Shown here in pieces: positions 33,724 to 38,885 of a stretch of 38,885 nucleotides of DNA. Made by a program: the position numbers and the translations under genes. The notes under the pieces are model-generated. The model did no database searches. It saw only the letters and a program-made list of their open reading frames with translations, and had not been told where the DNA came from. Origin of the DNA: Cudoniella acicularis (lineage: Eukaryota; Ascomycota; Leotiomycetes; Helotiales; Helotiaceae); NCBI GenBank assembly GCA_013054445.1, contig JAAMPI010000405.1:1-38885 (forward strand), in the 5' to 3' direction. Position 1 is the stretch's first letter; each line of letters begins with the position of its first letter.

Positions 33724-34141
33724 TTATTGATATGCGTCTCTTAGAAAAAGATCTTGTCGTTTAGTCTTTCAAGTTAGGAATTTTATAACCTTTACTATAT
33801 TCTAAAAGTGATTTTGCCATTTCATAGGCTCTGCCCAAATTAAGAGTTTGTTAGCATAGGGAATGAGGACTGATTGCTGTTGAGTTGTGGTCTATAGAGG
33901 GTACATATAGTAGTAGTTACAGGGGGGGTGTAGGGCCTCTACACCTCCTAAGGGAGAAGGGGGATTGGCCTGAAACTAGCGTCATACAGCTAACGCTTCA
34001 CTTCCTTAACAGAGTTTACAGTTGACTAAATTGATAACAAATAAATGGTTATTTGTAGATATATAATTCAATCACCTCACTCGTTCAACACTCATATTTA
34101 TCAATCGTCGGATAGAATGCTGCTACCAGCGCTTCCAACGC
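33724..34141. other. Gene-free interval with small hairpins
   Basis: No gene. It contains a short GTGTAGGGCCTCTACAC palindrome near 33930 and a G-run (GGGGGGG) just before it. Otherwise AT-rich and unremarkable. Confidence 0.4.
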
Positions 34142-35093
34142 TCAATAAAATTCTGTCCCCAGTGCTATTTCGACGCGAAAATCCGGATCCTTGCTCAGGA
34201 AATCATTCCCTTCATGGATAATGTTCCTAGAAGGATAGCATTGGTAGCAAAGAATAAACTTGAAGCATTCCTTATAGTGATAATTGATCTCGAAAATATG
34301 CTTGAAAACTTTCTGTTAGCGCTGCAATATGACATTATCCTGTGTGAGGTTTTTCTCAGTGGGAAAAGAAGATATCGCCTACCAGTAACAATAATAACAA
34401 TACTCAGCTCTCTCGTATTCCGCTTTGCAACGTTTGGTTTCTTTGTGCCACTCCTTTTTATCTGCCTCAAATTTCACCAAAGCCCTTGCCTTCAACAGCC
34501 ACACATTCTTCTCGGCTACTCCATAATAATCAGCCGCCTTCACGGTAGACCATCCGCTTGTAGGGCCAATTCCTTCCCTATGACATATGGGTCTGCGCCC
34601 CGCTCTGGCAAAAGCCTAATGCCTTTCCCCTGCTCAAGAGATGACACGACCTTCAAGGTTGTGTTGCATCCTTGTGTAGCCCAAAGTAATGGCGTCCAGC
34701 TATCGGCGTCAGGCTCATCTGCATAACCCCTCGATAGCGAAATGAAGCGATCCACAGCATCTACCATGCTGCGTTGAGAGCAAAACCTCCACTTACTCCA
34801 AGAATTGAGAAATCGGTTCCTATTTCGTCCAAGAGATAGGACATGACCTTCTCCTGGCCTCCGTTCTCGCGTGGTGTTCTTTCCTAGATCCCCTCGTCGT
34901 ATAAGCCGCTTTTAGAGAAACACGCTATTTGCAAAAGTGTATCATTGGTCTCATCGACGACACTGGCATCAACGCCAACTTCTATGAGAATCTTAACAAT
35001 CTCAAGTTCCTGCTGATAGCATGCTAGCTGCAAAGGTCCACCAATTTCCTAGCCCCCAGCGTTGAGCTTAGTATTCTTAGCGAGGTATTTACA
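34142..35093 (-). pseudogene. Decayed ankyrin-repeat / ZZ zinc-finger protein gene
   Basis: Read on the minus strand from 35093, the frames give ankyrin text: 'GGPLQLACYQQELEIVKILI', 'GVDASVVDETNDTLLQIACF', then 'DSWTPLLWATQGCNTT', 'IRLLPERGADPYVIGKEL' and 'STVKAADYYGVAEKNVWLL'. The end resembles a ZZ-type zinc finger: 'YHYKECFKFILCYQCYPSRN' followed by 'IIHEGNDFLSKDPDF', keeping the CxxC...CxxC spacing, and terminates at TGA 34142-34144. The gene is broken by TAG at 35049-35051 and 34884-34886, a frame change near 34765 and another near 34540, and a stop within the start of the ZZ domain. Ankyrin-ZZ proteins of this layout occur in filamentous fungi. The 5' end is not found; a duplicated non-coding segment lies just upstream. 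Confidence 0.7.
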
Positions 35094-35185
35094 TCATAGT
35101 AAGCAAGTCGAACCATTACCCTTCTAAAAACGATTCCAACCATTTGCATTTCAACACTACAATATATCGAAATGTCATGGGATCG

Positions 35186-35488
35186 GCACTCCTTCGAGGA
35201 TAGGGGGTGGGGAACTAGGATACCCCCACACCAATTCTGTATTCTGAGTTCTCTTCTCTTTTTGCTGCAGTCTCATGGGCAACATGAAAGCGCTTCTTTG
35301 CCAATACTATCTACCTAGGTAAATTTGCTAACGAATCATGTGCACCTGCTTGACATGGTGTCCCGGTACTAGCGCACTCGCTTGGAGGATAGGGGGGGTG
35401 GGGGACGAGGATATACTCCCACTGACACACTGTGTCCTACCCACGCCAATTTTGTGTTCTTGGATTCTTTTCTCTTTGCTTCAATTCT
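35186..35488. repeat. Direct duplication of a ~90-115-bp segment
   Basis: Copy A (35186-35272) and copy B (35374-35488) share the order GCACTC..., GAGGATAGGGGG, GTGGGG, GAGGATA/TAGGATA, CCCAC, GCCAATTTTGTGTTCT-like text and TTCTCTTTTTGCT-like text. Copy B carries about 25 extra bases in the middle. The copies are about 188 bases apart. No inverted ends are seen, so the origin is unclear. Confidence 0.6.
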
Positions 35489-36055
35489 ATCGATTAAACG
35501 TATTACCAACTTGGCATTTGCTCGTTAAACGTGGTGCGCCGAATGGAAGCCGAGTTAGAAAGTACAATTTATCGTTTGTATGGCGACGTGGCGTTGCTGC
35601 AAACGATTTCCATTCCCCGTGCTTCGTAAGTCCCGTGGGCCGTGACAAGAGCGATAGCGTGAGAACCGCGATCACGCTGATAAAAATTGAGAGTGAGATA
35701 TATTGGGGAAGATTGAATCAAAGCTGGTTTTGTCACTTTAGCAGCTTAGCTATTAACGGGACGGGTCGGGGAATAGAAAACTGGATAGTATTGGGGTTGG
35801 AAGAAGCTTTCCCGTACTCGAGCATTCAGCGCATCTTAAAAATAATTTCATTATCTTTTATTACCAATTCTCGGTGCGTGCACGGTATTGCTTTGGATTT
35901 AGACTAGTTGAGATAAACACATTTCAGTTTTCAGCCAGGCCGTTTCTCGTGATTCCGTCTCCTTCTGAAAGCAATTTGAACAGAAATCAGCCTTCTCCTA
36001 TGCCGCCGCAAAGATATTTTCCTCTTTCTGGCCTTTGAATCAATAGTTAATAGCT
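35489..36055. other. Gene-free interval, one long motif-free frame
   Basis: A plus-strand frame (35338-35907, 189 codons) begins inside the duplicated segment. Its translation has no motif, no plausible domain order and a mixed composition, so it is not called as a gene. Nothing else is seen before the stop of the next minus-strand gene. Confidence 0.4.
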
Positions 36056-37148
36056 TTACCCAGCCTGTACTATTCCCCGCTCAGCCCGATCTTGCAAAAA
36101 CTTTCCAAACTCTTCAAATGACATCGGAGGCCGCTTAAATATACTGATCCCCGTTTCCTTCCACGTTTCGACATCTAGTGAAGAGATAGTGTTCCATGAT
36201 ACATGATGCACTCTCCCACCAGAATCGGCGCTTCTGAGCAGCTGCCCTAAACAAGCCTCCTTGATATTCTCCCCGTTATCCAGCCAGCAGAGTTGCTCCG
36301 CCTGCTGCTCTGCCTCGAGGCTTATATGTTGTGCTAGAATCCATACTTTATTAATCAGCTTTATATTCTTGATTGAATAAAAAACTAGTAGAAAATCAAG
36401 GAAAAGGAGGTGGACCAGCAGGTGGTTATGCCGTGTTTATTGAAGATATTACTTACGCCTTGTCGACCACTCCCCAGTCACCGGGTCCACCGCCCATTTT
36501 GCAACACAACCCCCATCGGCCACGCCGTCCTTCTCGCGTTTGTTCTCCCGCAACTTAAATTTGTAGTTGTCGAATTTGAATGAGGCTTCCATACGATCCG
36601 CCGGACTCAAGGTGTCAAACGTCAGCCGGCTGATAGTCGTGACCCTATTCATGCGTATAGGGCTCCTGTAGCTGATTGCGTCGGGCGGTTCCGGAGGGCT
36701 TGTTGGATCCAGGAGCGGCTCCAAGAGGTCAATGAAGGCGGGGTAGTGGGTTTCGAGGAAGGTTGGGATTGTAAATCCCGGGCACCATTTGGTGAGGAGA
36801 GTGACGTGGTTAGGAGATTCGTAGTGACGGCCCCAGTATATCCTGGACCACTGCCTTACATGATGATGTATCAGCATAATACGTTTTGTGTAGGGGGGAT
36901 AATGAATTGAGTCAAGTGACGAGGTAGAGTGTAGGACTGCTGATTAGGAGGATTCCTGGAGGAATAAGGGCTAGCTGGCTTACCTTTGGGCAGTCGATAA
37001 GGTAGCTGATGGCTGTTCTCCACTGCTGACCGTCTGGTGTGAGAGGTTGGTCGAAGGTGTTGTTCCTAGAAAGGGCGAGGATTTGAATTGTGGTTTGCGC
37101 TGTCCGCAGTTGATAGGGCAGATTCAGATAGGCAGCATCGTGAGCCAT
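36056..37148 (-). CDS. Conserved-looking hypothetical protein, three exons
   Basis: 295 residues from exons 37148-36984, 36850-36457 and 36384-36056. Introns of 133 and 72 bp have strong donors (GTAAGC, GTAAGT) and acceptors (GGCAG, ACTAG), and all three exons join in frame. The first two joined exons read 'LIDCPK-WSRIYWGRHYESPN', resembling the beta strand 'YWGRQVENPD' of fungal antibiotic-biosynthesis-monooxygenase-like (dimeric alpha/beta barrel) proteins. The third exon is rich in charged residues and ends 'FEEFGKFLQDRAERGIVQAG'. There is no signal peptide, so it is probably cytosolic. The activity is unknown. The start at 37148 (MAHDAAYL) is chosen because upstream sequence in the same frame looks non-coding; an in-frame ATG exists at 37268. 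The clean frame over three exons argues that this gene is intact, unlike its neighbours. Confidence 0.65.
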
Positions 37149-37510
37149 CGCGAGGGTTACAATCGTAACAGAGATGCTCAGTGGATAGGCGCAGTTAAAA
37201 GTTGAGGATTCTGGTCGGTCGGGCGTAAGCACAATTTGAACAAAGCCTTTATATTCAAGGTACGTCACTATATATAAAATTATACGTGAGGCCCAATAGA
37301 CTTTTCTATTTCGTATACGCTCGATATAAGTGCGTGAAAATCGGTGTTTCAGATGTGCCGCGTCATCAATGACTTCGCTAAATATTGGAGAGGGGCTGTA
37401 AGGCTGTAATATGACTTCCCGCGTTTTGATATAGCCTTTAGCATCCCAACCAATTATTAACGTGCGCAGTTTTCCGGGCTACGCCGGTTGGTAATAACAA
37501 TATTAAAATG

Positions 37511-37899
37511 ACTCGAGATATATTTATATAAAAATATAAGACCAATTAACTAAAAGGATTCGAGATATGTCTATATATGACCAATTACTTAGAAGGACTC
37601 GTAATACGCTAACAAAAGTACAGAAGATTAACCAATAAAAAGGATTAAAGATATATCTGCATAAGAATATGAAAATAACTCGAGATATATTTATATAAAA
37701 ATATACGACCAACTAACTAAAAGGATTCGAGGTATGTCTATATAAGACCAATTACTTAGAAGGACTCGTAATACGCTAACAAAAGTACAGAAGATTAGCC
37801 AATAAAAAGGATTAAAGATATATCTGCATAAGAATATGAAAATAACTCGAGATATCTTATATAAAATAATAAGACTTACCATCTCAAAGGATTCGAGGA
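37511..37899. repeat. 167-bp AT-rich tandem repeat, about 2.3 copies
   Basis: Two nearly identical units start with ACTCGAGATAT at 37511 and 37678, and a partial third starts at 37845. The units differ at a handful of sites. The array is strongly AT-rich and TpA-rich. Open frames within it (for example 37524-37712 and 37691-37882, minus) merely repeat one another and are not genes. Confidence 0.85.
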
Positions 37900-38010
37900 G
37901 GTTTCGAGTGTTACCTTGTGAGTGGCTTTGATGCTATCAACTTTGGGAGTATGTAAAAGAGAAATTCTTATATGAATAGAGTGGTAGACGGTAGGACTTG
38001 GATTAACTAT

Positions 38011-38140
38011 TCAAGTTCCTATCTTCTTACCAAGTTCCTATCTTCTTACCAAGTTTCTACCTTCTTACCAAGTTCCCACCTTACCAAGTTCCTACCTTCT
38101 TACCAATTTTCAAGCTTCCAAGTTCTCAGTATACCAAGTT
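38011..38140. repeat. 19-bp tandem repeat upstream of the edge gene
   Basis: About six or seven degenerate copies of ACCAAGTTCCTATCTTCTT, ending about 85 bases before the ATG at 38225. The array is pyrimidine-rich on the plus strand and lies in the presumed promoter or 5' leader of the next gene. Confidence 0.75.
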
Positions 38141-38224
38141 TTAACCATCTCACTATCCATACTGCGATCCAAGCAACTCCTGTCTTTCCCCAAGAAGCAA
38201 CGCAAACGCCAGCTGCATATCGGC

Positions 38225-38885
38225 ATGATGCAGGCAAGTCCTCGGCTTTTTGGCACGGCTTCGGCCATTTTCTTGGCTCTCTGGGTCTGGCCTTCCTCTG
38301 CCGTCCCTCCTCAACTCCCCCCTTTTAATGTGCAGGCATTCGAATATGCCGACCAGACCTGCCGCGTGTACAATCCGATTACAGATACCTATGGCCTGGT
38401 CAAACAGTCTCTCCAATTGGGCGGCAACGACATGTTGCGCATGGTCGCTGCCACGCTCAACAACGGCTTTCAGCAGGGGTCGGACCGAGCAGATCGCACC
38501 TTTAGGGGTTACTACGGGGACGCGGATTCGAGCGAGATCAAGACCAAGTATGAAGATTTCCTAACGAGTTTGGATGCGACACAACTCAGCATCTACTGCG
38601 ACGGCTCGGCTTTCCAATGGGTGACGACGTATCAAGAGGACAGCGACGGCCCTCTCAGGGGCCAGCCCTTTCAAGATCGCCAGCCCCGCTGGTACCTCCC
38701 CGAGGATCGGCGGGCGAGGCTCGAGTTCAAGTACCTCCTCCCGGCCGACAATGCCGTGCCGGGTGATATATGTACCTCGGTCGACAGCCAGGGCCGACAA
38801 TCGGCCACCGAGGGCGCTTCCTGGCCCGACAAGGATCTCGTGATCCTCTGCCCGGCGGCTTTCGCGCTCCCAACGGGGCTGGCGC
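38225..38885 (+). CDS. Secreted protein, 5' part only (runs off the window)
   Basis: Open frame of 220 codons with no stop to the right edge. Two adjacent ATGs (38225, 38228) precede a clear signal peptide ('RLFGTASAIFLALWVWPSSA', cleavage expected before 'VPPQ'). The mature part starts 'FNVQAFEYADQTCRVYNP' and contains several Cys ('QLSIYCDGSAF', 'GDICTSV', 'LVILCPAAF'), typical of a disulfide-rich extracellular fungal protein. The 'CPAAF' segment recalls zincin-like secreted proteins, but the HExxH region, if any, would lie beyond the window, so no enzyme is assigned. Coding GC is clearly higher than in the AT-rich repeats just upstream. The overlapping frames on the other strand are shadows. 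Confidence 0.7.
   Translation, partial: MMQASPRLFGTASAIFLALWVWPSSAVPPQLPPFNVQAFEYADQTCRVYNPITDTYGLVKQSLQLGGNDMLRMVAATLNNGFQQGSDRADRTFRGYYGDADSSEIKTKYEDFLTSLDATQLSIYCDGSAFQWVTTYQEDSDGPLRGQPFQDRQPRWYLPEDRRARLEFKYLLPADNAVPGDICTSVDSQGRQSATEGASWPDKDLVILCPAAFALPTGLA

Noticed and set aside
35338..35907. 189-codon plus-strand frame
   Set aside because: Starts inside a duplicated non-coding segment and shows no domain, signal peptide or conserved-looking motif.
37524..37882. Two near-identical 62-63-codon 'membrane' frames
   Set aside because: Artefact of translating the AT-rich 167-bp tandem repeat.
1..38885. CRISPR arrays, operons, prokaryotic promoters or Shine-Dalgarno sites
   Set aside because: The window is clearly eukaryotic (spliceosomal introns, fungal families); the tandem repeats lack spacer structure.

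Overview
The window looks like a nuclear contig of a filamentous ascomycete (Pezizomycotina, plausibly a leotiomycete). Short introns of about 44-133 bp with GTRNGT-type donors, many with CTAAC/CTAAT branch sites, interrupt most genes. The gene content includes a bZIP factor with a DUF3425-type C-terminus, SWR1 subunit Swc3, N-myristoyltransferase and two HET-domain proteins, a family that is abundant only in filamentous ascomycetes. AT-rich, TpA-rich relics suggest RIP-like mutation.

Layout. 592-2161 (-) is a bZIP regulator. 4284-4931 (-) is an unrecognised reading frame broken by one stop. 4932-11744 has no gene I can support and shows a sharp switch of strand composition near 7.8 kb. 11745-12539 (+) encodes a secreted protein of unknown function. 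13887-16609 (+) encodes one 865-residue polypeptide that joins a nucleotide-sugar-transporter-like half to an acyltransferase-3 half, the most unusual gene here. 17213-18709 (+) is a six-exon alpha/beta hydrolase. It converges on N-myristoyltransferase (18896-20691, -). An ABHD12-like hydrolase with an 8-nt microexon (21339-22761, -) diverges from SWC3 (23205-25063, +).

From about 25 kb rightwards the window becomes accessory. It holds a small orphan gene with an internal duplication (26032-26574), a RIP-like block, a 289-bp MITE with 42-bp inverted repeats (27536-27824), a HET gene with two in-frame TAGs and a frameshift (28172-30301), a probable solo LTR (30977-31194), a second HET gene with one in-frame TGA (31690-33723), and a decayed ankyrin/ZZ-finger gene (34142-35093, -). 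A three-exon conserved-looking gene (36056-37148, -) and two tandem-repeat arrays follow. A GC-richer secreted-protein gene runs off the right edge (38225 onward).

How the genes relate. The 11.7-25 kb part is ordinary housekeeping and secretory-pathway content with no sign of a shared pathway. The 26-35 kb part reads as a decaying non-self-recognition neighbourhood (HET, HET, ankyrin-ZZ) invaded by repeats. All exon joins were made by eye from splice signals, reading frame and family motifs. No database search was possible.
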